Of a stretch of 64,000 bases of DNA, positions 9,512 to 17,851 are shown piece after piece; positions within the stretch are counted from its first letter, which is position 1, and each line of letters begins with the position of its first letter. Source of the stretch: Polaribacter sp. Q13 (GTDB taxonomy: Bacteria > Bacteroidota > Bacteroidia > Flavobacteriales > Flavobacteriaceae); NCBI RefSeq assembly GCF_016858305.2, contig NZ_CP074436.1, positions 2,314,001 through 2,378,000 of the forward strand. The letters run 5' to 3'. Position numbers and translations under genes: made by a program. The notes beneath the pieces were generated by a model. It was not told where the DNA came from and searched no databases. It worked only from the letters and a program-made list of their open reading frames with translations.

Positions 9512-10396
9512 ATGAGAAATAACTTGTTTTTATGTTTGATTATATTGTTTTACAGTTTTACAAACCCATATAATTCCGACAAAGAAAATAATAAAAACAA
9601 GGATACTGCAGTAGAAAGAAACTCAGAGAAAAAGACAACTTTAAAAATTCTTACATGGAATATTCAAAACCTAGGAAGAACAAAAAATAATGAAGAGCTA
9701 AATTTTATAGCTAATACCATAAAAAACTACGATGTAATTGCTATTCAAGAAGTTGTTGCCAAAGATCCAAAAGGTGCGCAGGCAGTTGCTAAAATTGTAA
9801 GTGCGTTAAATAGATTAGGTAACAAATGGAATTACACTATAAGCAACCCAACCAAAAGTCCCTCTAGTTATATAAGCGAACGTTATGCCTACATTTGGAA
9901 AACTTCTAAATTAAGACTTGTAAAAAAAGCTACTTTAGACGTTTCTTTAGAAAACATAATTGAAAGAGAACCCTACTTAGCAAAATTTGAAATCAAAAAA
10001 AGTAACACCACTTTTTATTTCATCAATATACATGCTCGTATTTACAATAAACATCCAGAAATGGAAATAGCACATTTTAAAAAATATCCTAAAAAACTAG
10101 AAACGGACCATCTTTTTATTTTAGGCGATTTTAACTTGAATGAAAAGCATAATGTATGGAATCCACTCTACAAAATGGGCTTTAAGCCTGCCATAAAAAA
10201 TACGGCAACCACCTTAAAAAAGAAATGTAAAAACGGCAACTACACAAACCATGCTATTGATAATATTTACTATAATGCCAATAAAGTTAATGCAATAAAT
10301 ACTGGAGTTGTAGATTTTGTAGACAATTGCAACAACTTAATAAATGCCAGAATGATTTCTGATCATTTACCAGTATTTTTAGAATTTAATATCTAG
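9512..10396 (+). CDS. Exported endonuclease/exonuclease/phosphatase-family protein
   Basis: A 294-residue member of the DNase I-like EEP superfamily. An N-terminal hydrophobic stretch (LFLCLIILFYSF, residues 5-16) suggests export. Family motifs are LTWNIQNLGR (start of the fold), IAIQEVV (metal-binding Glu), FINIHARI, LILGDFNLNE-type HLFILGDFNLNE and the C-terminal ISDHLPV (catalytic His-Asp-His region). The family hydrolyses phosphodiesters in nucleic acids, lipids or small molecules; the sequence does not decide which. It appears monocistronic, with no terminator hairpin clearly assigned to it. Confidence 0.8.
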   Translation: MRNNLFLCLIILFYSFTNPYNSDKENNKNKDTAVERNSEKKTTLKILTWNIQNLGRTKNNEELNFIANTIKNYDVIAIQEVVAKDPKGAQAVAKIVSALNRLGNKWNYTISNPTKSPSSYISERYAYIWKTSKLRLVKKATLDVSLENIIEREPYLAKFEIKKSNTTFYFINIHARIYNKHPEMEIAHFKKYPKKLETDHLFILGDFNLNEKHNVWNPLYKMGFKPAIKNTATTLKKKCKNGNYTNHAIDNIYYNANKVNAINTGVVDFVDNCNNLINARMISDHLPVFLEFNI

Positions 10397-10713
10397 TAAG
10401 TTTATTTATAATTTAATACCAATAAACTCACTAATTTGAAGATTTCTATCATTTAGTATCCTTTTCAGTACTAATTTATTTTATATAGAAAAACAACTCC
10501 AAATGAAATAATTTAATCATTCAAATAATACTCCCCAACACTATCTCGAATAAAAAATCATAATAAATGAAGTTGTAATAAATTTATTTAAATAACAATT
10601 TATTTCTAAATCACTCTACTCTACCTCAACCCCCTTATTCAATATAATTATCGGCTTCAAAAAATGATCTAAATCATTCAAAAAACCTAAGAAACAAACA
10701 AAAAAAAACATTC

Positions 10714-10746
10714 CTAAAAAAAGCCTTACGAAAATCCGTAAGGCCT
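10714..10746 (-). terminator. Intrinsic terminator of the response regulator gene
   Basis: Read on the minus strand, GCCTTACG and CGTAAGGC pair across a 6-nt loop and are followed by a run of seven T. It lies about 120 bp after the response regulator stop, leaving an unusually long 3' region that contains the 10824 palindrome. Confidence 0.85.
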
Positions 10747-10823
10747 GGTATTAGCATTCTTTCCTTTTCAATAGGTTCTTTTTAGAACTACTTTTCAAAA
10801 GTATACTAATAAAACCATAAAAT

Positions 10824-10841
10824 ATTACGGGTTTCCGTAAT
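10824..10841. promoter_or_regulatory. ATTACGG-GTTT-CCGTAAT palindrome
   Basis: Perfect 7-bp arms with a 4-base spacer, 26 bp beyond the response regulator stop. Its core ACGGGTTTCC recurs at 11620-11629 upstream of the same gene, which suggests a protein binding site and not only an RNA hairpin. Confidence 0.45.
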
Positions 10842-10867
10842 CGGCTTTATTTGTTTTAATTATTTTC

Positions 10868-11536
10868 TTAAATCAATCCAAAATATTTAGCTATAGCCAC
10901 TAAGTGTGCTGGATTATTGGCATTAAAATGTTCTTTTAAAAATCTTAATCTTTTTTCTATAGCACTCGTACTAGAAGGAGAAATCTCTTTTTCTTTTAAC
11001 TTTTTACTAATATCTTCCTGAAGTAGTCCTTTAGAGAGTTCTTCAATCAAAAAGACATCGAAAGCTGTAATTTCTACTGCTTGCTTGGACTGTATTGCAC
11101 TATTTAAACCGGGTGAAATATAAAACTGTTTTGACGTTGAAATTGTATGAATTGCTTTCTTTAATTCTTTTAATCCATTTCTGTTCTTCCAAACATACCC
11201 ATCTATTTTTAGGTTCTTATATAAATGCTGAATTATATACGGTTTGTCCTCAATAGAAAAAACAATAATTTTTAAATCTAAAAATTCATTGCTAATTTTC
11301 TCTATCAATTCTTCTCCAGATTTTAATTCTTGTGGAGTTCCATCATTTTCAAAAGACAAATCAGAAATAATTAAATCGTAAGGCTCATTGTTTAAAGAAG
11401 CACTTTTAATTTTAGCATACGCTTCATCACAATAAGAAATAGAATCTATTTCTTGAACTCCAATTTCTTTTAATGCCATTTTAATTCCGTTATTAATAAC
11501 ATCAAAATCTTCTGCAACTAGAACTTTTTTAAACAT
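10868..11536 (-). CDS. Orphan response regulator with LuxR-like output domain
   Basis: A 222-residue two-component response regulator. The receiver domain (1-125) has the acidic pair Glu9/Asp10, the phosphoacceptor Asp59 in LIISDLSF and the conserved Lys117. The output domain (about 150-222) is a divergent LuxR/NarL-like helix-turn-helix (LSKGLLQEDISKKLKEKEIS followed by SAIEKRLRFLKEHF). No histidine kinase is adjacent, so the partner is unknown. The gene is divergent from the Big2-DM13 lipoprotein gene. A near-palindrome in the shared 197-bp region may be its site, which would make the neighbour a candidate target. Confidence 0.85.
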   Translation of the reverse strand: MFKKVLVAEDFDVINNGIKMALKEIGVQEIDSISYCDEAYAKIKSASLNNEPYDLIISDLSFENDGTPQELKSGEELIEKISNEFLDLKIIVFSIEDKPYIIQHLYKNLKIDGYVWKNRNGLKELKKAIHTISTSKQFYISPGLNSAIQSKQAVEITAFDVFLIEELSKGLLQEDISKKLKEKEISPSSTSAIEKRLRFLKEHFNANNPAHLVAIAKYFGLI

Positions 11537-11616
11537 TTTTATCTTTTAAAATGAAAAGTTACTTTAAAACTTATCACTAATTTAATTTCAAATTTAATTT
11601 ATCATTTTATAGTTTT

Positions 11617-11633
11617 TATACGGGTTTCCATAT
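11617..11633. promoter_or_regulatory. Near-palindrome TATACGG-GTTT-CCATAT between divergent genes
   Basis: It shares the 10-base core ACGGGTTTCC with the palindrome at 10824 and sits midway between the response regulator (minus) and the lipoprotein gene (plus). It is a candidate operator for the regulator; this is inferred from the repeat and the position only. Confidence 0.45.
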
Positions 11634-11733
11634 TCTTAACTACTTTTTTAAAAAAAAGTCGACTATTCTAGTGATGGTTGTAAACAATCATTTTTTTCTA
11701 CGACCAAGTTTTTAGAATTTAAAAATAACACTA

Positions 11734-12930
11734 ATGAGATATTTACAATTTATTCTATTCCTTTCACTCACTTTTAATAGCTGTATTGAAGATGATATTA
11801 TCGCAGACAACCAAATAGAAATATTAAGTTTTAACAATACAATCACAGAACTTGGTATAAAAAACACACATCTATACAGCACTAAATACACCAATAATAT
11901 TGGAGAAGTAACAACTCCTAAAATTAATTGGGATAGCAGCAATTCTAACATTATATCTGTTTCTAACGCTGGATTACTTACAGCACTATCCATTGGAGAA
12001 TCTGTAATTACAGCTTCTGTAACAAACGAAAATGGAAGTATTATTACAAACGAAAACAATATAGAAGTTATAGCTGTTGATAAAAAACTAACAATAGATA
12101 ATGTTATTGAAGAAATAATTATTTCTAACACACACCAATACACTGCATCTTTTACAAATGAACTTGGAGAGATCGAAGATTTAAAAACGTCATGGAATAG
12201 CTCTAACCCCTCTATTATTACAGTTTCTAACGAGGGCTTAATTACTGCGCTTAGTGAAGGTTCAGCAACCGTTACAGCAAGTATTACAACAGCAAACGGA
12301 GAAATAATTAACACAGAAGATACCGTAACGGTAGTAAATATAAACGAACGTATAAGTATTAACAACCCAATAGAAGAGTTAAACATTAACAATACTCATC
12401 AGTATACCACAACATACACAAACAGTAGTGGAGAAACAGAGAACACTACTATAACTTGGCAAAGTTCTAACACAAACGTAATAACTGTTACTAATACGGG
12501 GTTAATAACTGCAATTGCACCGGGAGAAGCTGTTATTACTGCAACAGTAAGTTCTTCTAATAATACGCTTACAATACAAGATACAGTAACCGTTATTGGC
12601 AATACAACTCAAGAAAAAACAGGAACGTTAAAAACATCTAGCAGTTATGAACTTAAAGGAGGTTTTACTTTAAAAGAAATACCAAATACTAATGATTTAG
12701 AATTAACAATTGATGAAAACTACAAAGCATCAGACAGACTACCTGGTTTATATTTATACTTTACCAATAATATTAATACAGTAGCAAATGCTAAAGAAAT
12801 AGAAAAAGTTACTGTTTTTAAAGGAGCCCATACATACATTATAAAAAATACAGGTATTAATGATTTTTCGCATTTATTATATTGGTGCAAACCCTTTGGT
12901 GTAGATGTAGGAAATGGAGAAATTAAATAA
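11734..12930 (+). CDS. Surface lipoprotein with three Big2 domains and a C-terminal DM13 domain
   Basis: A 398-residue lipoprotein: signal peptide with lipobox FNSC (Cys17). Three bacterial Ig-like Big2 repeats follow, at about 27-115, 116-203 and 204-289. Each contains a W-x-SSN-x-x-I-x-x-V-x-N-x-G-L-x-T-A core. Residues about 293-398 look like a DM13 domain, with the characteristic single Cys (Cys385) in LYWCKPFGVDVG. DM13 domains are proposed redox or cytochrome-like modules, with the Cys almost invariant. The next gene starts 7 bp later and encodes an outer-membrane channel, so the two probably work together at the cell surface. Confidence 0.8.
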   Translation: MRYLQFILFLSLTFNSCIEDDIIADNQIEILSFNNTITELGIKNTHLYSTKYTNNIGEVTTPKINWDSSNSNIISVSNAGLLTALSIGESVITASVTNENGSIITNENNIEVIAVDKKLTIDNVIEEIIISNTHQYTASFTNELGEIEDLKTSWNSSNPSIITVSNEGLITALSEGSATVTASITTANGEIINTEDTVTVVNINERISINNPIEELNINNTHQYTTTYTNSSGETENTTITWQSSNTNVITVTNTGLITAIAPGEAVITATVSSSNNTLTIQDTVTVIGNTTQEKTGTLKTSSSYELKGGFTLKEIPNTNDLELTIDENYKASDRLPGLYLYFTNNINTVANAKEIEKVTVFKGAHTYIIKNTGINDFSHLLYWCKPFGVDVGNGEIK

Positions 12931-12937
12931 AGGAAAT

Positions 12938-13798
12938 ATGAAAAAGCATATAATTACATTACTTTTAATAGTATTAGCAAGTAACATTGGTTTTGCGCAA
13001 TGGACTAAAGGAAAAGGAAAGGGATATTACAAACTTGCAGGTTGGCAATTACAGTATGATGAGCATTATACAGATACAGGAGCAAAAGACCCTAATAGAA
13101 CTAGAACTTTATTTAACACTAGTTTGTATGCAGAATATGGGGTAGGTAATAAGTTTGATGTTATTGCATACGTACCGTTCTTTGCTAGCTCTTCTCAAAA
13201 CAATCAAATTTCAGGAACCACAGGAGAAACTATTAGCCAAGGAGAAACTATCAATTCATTTGGAGATGTAGATTTAGGTTTTAGATATGGTTTATACAAA
13301 AAAGGAAATTGGGCTGCTGATATAAAACTAATATTAGGCTTACCAACAGGTGATAATAATGGTGGTAGCGATGGTAGTTTTCAAAACGGAGATGGAGAGT
13401 TTAATCAGATTATATCATCATCTCTAGGTTATTCTACATCTTATAAAGACAAACCTGTTTATTTAAAATCTTATTTAGGGTACAACAATAGAAGTGAAGG
13501 TTTTTCTGATGAATTTAGAACTGGCTTAGAAGCAGGAATCAATTTAATAAACAATAAGCTATGGCTTATTACAAGATTAAATGTTGTAAAATCTTTTAAA
13601 AACGGGTCGTTAAATGCTACCAATAGTAATGGAAGTATTTTTGCAAATGATATTGAATACAGTAGTTTTGGTTTTGAAACGGCTTACTATATTACTAAAA
13701 AACTAGGCGTTTCACTTGGCTTCGATTCTGCTTTTTCTGGTAGAATAATAGCCGCTAGCCCTTCTTTCTCTGGAGGAATATTCTTAGACATAAAATAA
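12938..13798 (+). CDS. Outer-membrane beta-barrel channel, MetA-pathway (Phenol_MetA_deg) type
   Basis: A 286-residue protein with signal peptide (MKKHIITLLLIVLASNIGFAQ) followed by alternating amphipathic strands ending in an aromatic-rich C-terminus, typical of outer-membrane barrels. Segments such as YGVGNKFDVIAYVPFF and INSFGDVDLGFRYGL fit the transporter family grouped with phenol meta-degradation channels. I chose the ATG at 12938, preceded by AGGAAAT. An ATG at 12914 would overlap the previous gene and spoil the signal peptide. The substrate is unknown. It is co-transcribed with the DM13 lipoprotein and closed by a long hairpin. Confidence 0.7.
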   Translation: MKKHIITLLLIVLASNIGFAQWTKGKGKGYYKLAGWQLQYDEHYTDTGAKDPNRTRTLFNTSLYAEYGVGNKFDVIAYVPFFASSSQNNQISGTTGETISQGETINSFGDVDLGFRYGLYKKGNWAADIKLILGLPTGDNNGGSDGSFQNGDGEFNQIISSSLGYSTSYKDKPVYLKSYLGYNNRSEGFSDEFRTGLEAGINLINNKLWLITRLNVVKSFKNGSLNATNSNGSIFANDIEYSSFGFETAYYITKKLGVSLGFDSAFSGRIIAASPSFSGGIFLDIK

Positions 13799-13820
13799 TT
13801 CTACATCATTTTAAGGAATT

Positions 13821-13864
13821 AAGGAAAACCAAAATATCTATTTATTTTGGTTTTCCTTTTTTTA
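13821..13864 (+). terminator. Strong intrinsic terminator
   Basis: A perfect 16-bp stem (arms 13821-13836 and 13843-13858) with a 6-nt loop, followed by a T-run. It is 22 bp after the channel gene. Confidence 0.92.
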
Positions 13865-13982
13865 AAATAGATGCTCTATTAACACAATTATCATTGAGTA
13901 AGATAAAATTAAAAACTTTCACACTTAAATTATTTCTACCTTAAATAGGTATAATGACAATGTAATGGTTTCTTTATTCTAG

Positions 13983-15143
13983 TTAGAAGTATTTCAATAT
14001 TTGAGCTGTTCCTAATCCTAATTCATGTGAATACCCATTGTTCTTCAACGCTGATTCAATGGCTCCAACCGTTGCGAGTAAATCATTCTTGTTTACCGAC
14101 CCCATGTGTCCAATTCTAAAATAACTATTTTTTAATTGAGGCAAAAGACCTCCAGCCAGTATAACTCCTTCTTGATTTACGGCCTTTAAAAAAGAGGCTG
14201 TGTCCATTTGGTTTGGATATAAAGGCGCTGATAAGGTATTTGCAGAAACTTGTTCGTTTTTTGATAATAAGTCTAAGCCTAAAGCTTTGATTGCAGCTCG
14301 CATGGCTTTTCCTGCTCTTCTGTGTCGGTCGAAACGACTGTCTAAACCTTCCTTTAAAATGAGTTGTAAACTTTTTTCTAGAGCAATTACAAGATTAACG
14401 GCAGGTGTTCCAAAATATGAGGCTTGTCTATTTTCATAAGCTTTCATTATTGGTAACCAATTAGTCCAATCTCCATAGTAATTAGCAACAGGACTTGTTC
14501 GTTGTTCAAATGTTTGCATCGCATTTTTAGAAGCAACTAAAAGAGCAAGTCCTGGAGGAACTCCTATTGCTTTTTGGGAAGCTGTAAGTACAACATCAAT
14601 TCCCCAATCTTCTTGTTTAATTTCTTCGCCCGCAACAGAGCAAACACCGTCAAGAATGGTTAATACGTTGTACTTTTTACCTAAAGCACCAATACTTTTA
14701 GCATCATTTAAAACAGCTGTTGATGTGTCAACGTGTGTAAAGGTTAAAAGTTTATAGCTTTTAGATTTTAGTTGTTGTTCTATAAGCTCTAAGGGTACAA
14801 TGTTACCTACTTCAGCTTCAAGAATATCTACTTGAGCTCCATATCGTTTTAAGATTTCGGCATAACGTAAACCAAAGTAGCCTGTAGATATTACAAGTGC
14901 TTTATCACCGGTTTCTATTAGGTTTACAGCAGCCATATCCATAGCAAGCGTACCTGTTCCTGCCACTATAAATGCCTGACCAGATGGGCATTTCCAAACC
15001 TCTTTCATTAGTTTTAAACTATTGGCAAAGAGGTCTATAAAACCCGGGGAAACATGGCTAGGAGTTGGTACTGCCATACATTGCATAACTTCACTTTCAA
15101 ATTCTATTGGACCAGGTATCATTAATAATTTTCTCGATTTCAT
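13983..15143 (-). CDS. Class V PLP aminotransferase (alanine-glyoxylate / serine-pyruvate type)
   Basis: A 386-residue PLP enzyme of the AGT family, which transfers amino groups from alanine or serine to glyoxylate or pyruvate. The start MIPGPIEF and the segment VAGTGTLAMDMAAVNLIETGD match the family. Asp165 (ILDGVCS) should hold the PLP ring nitrogen and Lys191 (TASQKAIGVPPG) should form the Schiff base. There is no signal peptide. It is a single gene, with 127 bp between it and the upstream PPC gene. The exact substrate pair is not decidable from sequence. Confidence 0.88.
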   Translation of the reverse strand: MKSRKLLMIPGPIEFESEVMQCMAVPTPSHVSPGFIDLFANSLKLMKEVWKCPSGQAFIVAGTGTLAMDMAAVNLIETGDKALVISTGYFGLRYAEILKRYGAQVDILEAEVGNIVPLELIEQQLKSKSYKLLTFTHVDTSTAVLNDAKSIGALGKKYNVLTILDGVCSVAGEEIKQEDWGIDVVLTASQKAIGVPPGLALLVASKNAMQTFEQRTSPVANYYGDWTNWLPIMKAYENRQASYFGTPAVNLVIALEKSLQLILKEGLDSRFDRHRRAGKAMRAAIKALGLDLLSKNEQVSANTLSAPLYPNQMDTASFLKAVNQEGVILAGGLLPQLKNSYFRIGHMGSVNKNDLLATVGAIESALKNNGYSHELGLGTAQILKYF

Positions 15144-15270
15144 CTATTGCGTTTTATAGTTTCCCAACTGTTTTATTCTGTTTTTTAACGATTTATAATC
15201 ACTGAAATACTAGTAATCTACTGAGGCAGTAATTTGTCTATATTTATTACCGATTTTCTTTTCTATACTT

Positions 15271-15765
15271 CTAAAACTTATACAAGTTTAAACCGGTGTC
15301 CTCATCAGAATAACGATTAACGGTTCCTTCAAAACTTTCTATAACAAATTCTCCAGCTCCATTAATTTTAGCTGTAAGTAAGTGTCCTGCTAATGCTGTG
15401 TAATCACCTCGTCCAAGTGTTACATGCATGTGTATGTAATGCTTATCATTTTGTTGAGATATATTACCTGTTATGTTGGTAATTTCCATTTGTTCGGTGA
15501 AAGTTTTATCTACAAATTTTTTAGTAGCTGGATCCAAAATTCTTAATGTAGCTTCATTTACAGCTCCAAGACCAGAAATTGTTCCTGCTTTTATATCTAG
15601 CTTTTTCACAAATGCAGTGATTGCTTTTGTAATTTCAGAATGGTTTTGAATACTTACAACATACGTGTTACCAAACTGCTTGTAAGTGTAAAGTTTAGAG
15701 TTTGATTGTGAGTTTGCTAAAAAAGATACTGTAAGACAGAATACTATTAAAATTGAACGTTTCAT
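15271..15765 (-). CDS. Exported PPC/DUF296-domain protein
   Basis: A 164-residue protein with a signal peptide (MKRSILIVFCLTVSFLANS). It is followed by one PPC (DUF296) domain: an FGNTYVVSIQNHSEI start, AGTISGLGAVNEATL, and a C-terminal HMHVTLGRGD with AGHL. The His-x-His and later His resemble the metal-site residues of prokaryotic PPC proteins. Plant homologues bind DNA as AT-hook proteins, but an exported copy cannot do so in the cytoplasm. It probably binds a small molecule or metal in the periplasm. It lies 26 bp after the ABM gene and is likely co-transcribed with it. Confidence 0.75.
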   Translation of the reverse strand: MKRSILIVFCLTVSFLANSQSNSKLYTYKQFGNTYVVSIQNHSEITKAITAFVKKLDIKAGTISGLGAVNEATLRILDPATKKFVDKTFTEQMEITNITGNISQQNDKHYIHMHVTLGRGDYTALAGHLLTAKINGAGEFVIESFEGTVNRYSDEDTGLNLYKF

Positions 15766-15791
15766 TTTGTATAAAATTTTAAATTATAAAA

Positions 15792-16082
15792 CTAATAAGA
15801 CTCTCTTATTATATCTATTGTTAAACTATCAGCCTTATTCCCTAGTTCGGTCTTTAATAATAAAAAATGTTCTGTTTGGTTATGAAAGTCAATCGCTTCC
15901 TGTGATTTCCATACTTCCAAAATTATAACCTTTGAGCTGTTATTAATATCTTCATGTAATATATAGGAGATATTACCTTCCTCTTTCCGTGTTGCATCAG
16001 TTACGGTTTGCAACATATTTAAAACATCTTCCTTAAATCCGGGTTTTACAATAATTGTAGCTATAATTTTTAATTTGCTCAT
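15792..16082 (-). CDS. ABM-family quinol monooxygenase-like protein
   Basis: A 96-residue dimeric alpha-beta barrel protein of the antibiotic biosynthesis monooxygenase (ABM/YgiN) family, starting LKIIATIIVKPGFKEDVLNML and containing EEGNISYILHEDINNSS and WKSQEAIDFHNQTEHF. Such proteins act on quinols or as small-molecule detoxifiers, without cofactors. It is followed by the exported PPC protein. A decayed second copy of this gene lies at 17426-17695, with similar upstream sequence as well. Confidence 0.82.
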   Translation of the reverse strand: MSKLKIIATIIVKPGFKEDVLNMLQTVTDATRKEEGNISYILHEDINNSSKVIILEVWKSQEAIDFHNQTEHFLLLKTELGNKADSLTIDIIRESY

Positions 16083-16208
16083 AATAAATAGTAGTAAAAT
16101 TAATTTTTAAAATATACTTTCTTTTTTGATACTAGACCATTGGCCTAAAATTAAATAACTCGTATTTAATCGTTTAACTTTTTTATTTTATATAAAAACC
16201 GGTAGCGA

Positions 16209-16925
16209 TTAGTGAAAGAAGCGTTTTATTACGTTTTGCATAGTGTTAGAAAATCGTTTTAGTTTTCCTTTTTTTATTTGTCCCTTTTCATTCGCTTTTA
16301 AAAACTCACCTGTTTCAACGTTCAAACAAGTCAACCACATGCCACCGTGTGCGAAAGTATCAATACAAATAGTATGACCAAAATCGGCTATTTCTCCATT
16401 TTTACGAGCAGTATGTCCGCAAATTACAGTTTTTCCTAGATTATAAATTACAGGGGTTTCATATTTCTTATGAAATAAATGATGCTCATTCTGTACGTCT
16501 AGATGCTTATTGCTTTCAAGGCCCGCATGAACGAAAATGAACTCTTCTATTTCCAAATATGGCAAGCAAGAATCGATAAAGTCCCAATACTTTTTATCTA
16601 CGTGGTTCATCCAGTTTAGGTTATCTGCCATTTTATACGAATATAAAGTATGGAAGCCTCCATAATTTTGGACCCATTCAGCATATTTTTGTGGTGAAGA
16701 TTTGGCAGCTGTCATCATTATTTCATGATTACCAAGTATAAATTCAAAGTCGAATACTTTTCTTTTTTCTAATAACCAATCCAGTACTCCCTTACTGTCA
16801 GCTCCTTTATCAACATAGTCTCCCAGAAAAACTACTTTATCTTGCTCTTTAATTATGCCTTGTTGAAAAATGGTTTTTAAAGCATTTAGACAACCATGTA
16901 TGTCTCCAATTGCGTAAATAGCCAT
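16209..16925 (-). CDS. Metallophosphoesterase, serine/threonine protein phosphatase type
   Basis: A 238-residue calcineurin-like phosphatase with the full metal-site set: GDIHGC (7-12), GDYVDKG, GNHE, and later histidines in VHAG and CGHTARKNG. This is the compact lambda-phosphatase/PrpA-like form. The family dephosphorylates proteins or small phosphate esters such as dinucleoside polyphosphates; no choice is possible here. It is cytoplasmic and appears monocistronic. Confidence 0.88.
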   Translation of the reverse strand: MAIYAIGDIHGCLNALKTIFQQGIIKEQDKVVFLGDYVDKGADSKGVLDWLLEKRKVFDFEFILGNHEIMMTAAKSSPQKYAEWVQNYGGFHTLYSYKMADNLNWMNHVDKKYWDFIDSCLPYLEIEEFIFVHAGLESNKHLDVQNEHHLFHKKYETPVIYNLGKTVICGHTARKNGEIADFGHTICIDTFAHGGMWLTCLNVETGEFLKANEKGQIKKGKLKRFSNTMQNVIKRFFH

Positions 16926-17048
16926 AGTTATTTGTTGTTTTATTAAAGTCTTAAGTCCATATGTTTGTTTGTGAAATCTTAGTTTTTTTTATGTCTTATT
17001 TACGACTTAAAAATAGATCTTATATAACTATTTACGACTATCAAAAAC

Positions 17049-17146
17049 ATAGTAAGTTACTTTTGATGTATTCTTCAACTTATCTTCTAACAGGAGATAT
17101 AAATCTTACATAGGATAAATTTCTATTTTAAAAGATTTCCTAACTT
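17049..17146 (-). pseudogene. Remnant of a paralogue of the secreted protein at 31287-31691
   Basis: The plus-strand text from AGTAAGTTAC to GATTTCCTA aligns base by base with 31290-31385, the C-terminal third of the intact gene. Shared words include ATATAAATC/GTATAAATC and TTTAAAAG, with a few substitutions and small gaps. Only about 32 codons remain and the reading frame is broken. Confidence 0.6.
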
Positions 17147-17315
17147 TCGGTACTAGTTGTTTGTATCGTATCTAATTCTACTAATTTAATTTTTGAATTA
17201 GCAAAACTAATCTTGTTTCAAGCCAAACTATTTGACCTAAGTCAATAAATTGATACGAACTGTAATTTAATAGAGATCTAGTATGTTTTAATGCCGGAAA
17301 TTGCAACTGTTGGTG

Positions 17316-17417
17316 CTAACGGTTAGTATATGAAAAGTAGACGATTTCGAGTAAGTACAAAGTTTGAGATGAGTCAAAAACCTTAAATCTACTGCCGTTT
17401 CATCTATTTTCATATAC
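17316..17417. repeat. Imperfect inverted-repeat (MITE- or attC-like) element
   Basis: The arms at about 17326-17343 (GTATATGAAAAGTAGACGA) and 17400-17417 pair with one bulge and one mismatch. A perfect CTAAC-G-GTTAG palindrome (17316-17326) sits at the left end. The element lies between two gene remnants. Its type cannot be settled from one copy. Confidence 0.4.
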
Positions 17418-17425
17418 ATTTAAAA

Positions 17426-17695
17426 TTAATAAAACTCTCTTATTATATCTATCGTTAAACTATCAGCCTTTTTCCCTATTTGGGTCTTTAATATTAAAAA
17501 ATGAGCTGTTTGGTTATTAATGTCGATCGCTTCCTGAGCTTGCCATTCTTCCAAAATCACAACCTTTGAGCTGATGTATATGAGATATTACCTTCCTCTT
17601 TCCGTTTCACATCGGTAACGGCTTTCAGCATATTTAAAATATCTTCCTTAAATCCAGATTTTACAATAATTGTGCTATAATTTTAATTCATTCAT
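17426..17695 (-). pseudogene. Decayed ABM monooxygenase gene
   Basis: It aligns along its whole length with the intact ABM gene at 15792-16082, including stop and start positions, and similarity continues upstream of the start. It is 270 bp instead of 291 because of a deletion of about 20 bases after CCTTTGAGCTG and a one-base loss in the TGTGCTATAA segment, so the frame is broken. It is a clear duplicate that has decayed. Confidence 0.85.
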
Positions 17696-17851
17696 TATAA
17701 ATAACACTAAAAAAATTCGATATACTTACTTTTATCCGTCTAAACCATTAATATCAACTTTTAATTGAGCTTGAACAGTTCTCGTTGCCTTTTTATCTAT
17801 TTCATATCTTGTAGGGATGTTTGTCAATCAACAAATTGCAACTTGCAAAAA

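Larger units (their letters stand above)
10397..10867. other. Intergenic region downstream of two convergent genes
   Basis: About 470 bp between the EEP gene and the response regulator. It holds the response regulator's terminator (10714-10746) and a separate perfect palindrome (10824-10841). The remainder is AT-rich with no ORF. Confidence 0.6.
16926..17851. other. Gene graveyard: 926-bp intergenic region with remnants
   Basis: No intact gene is present. The region holds a fragment related to the secreted protein at 31287-31691, an imperfect inverted-repeat element and a decayed ABM gene, each listed separately. On the minus strand at about 17737-17824 there is a short open stretch ending in DINGLDG plus a stop, which may be the tail of another lost gene. 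Confidence 0.7.

Noticed and set aside
17737..17824. Minus-strand open stretch ending in DINGLDG as a gene
   Set aside because: It has about 29 codons with no start or recognisable family, and is probably a remnant at most.
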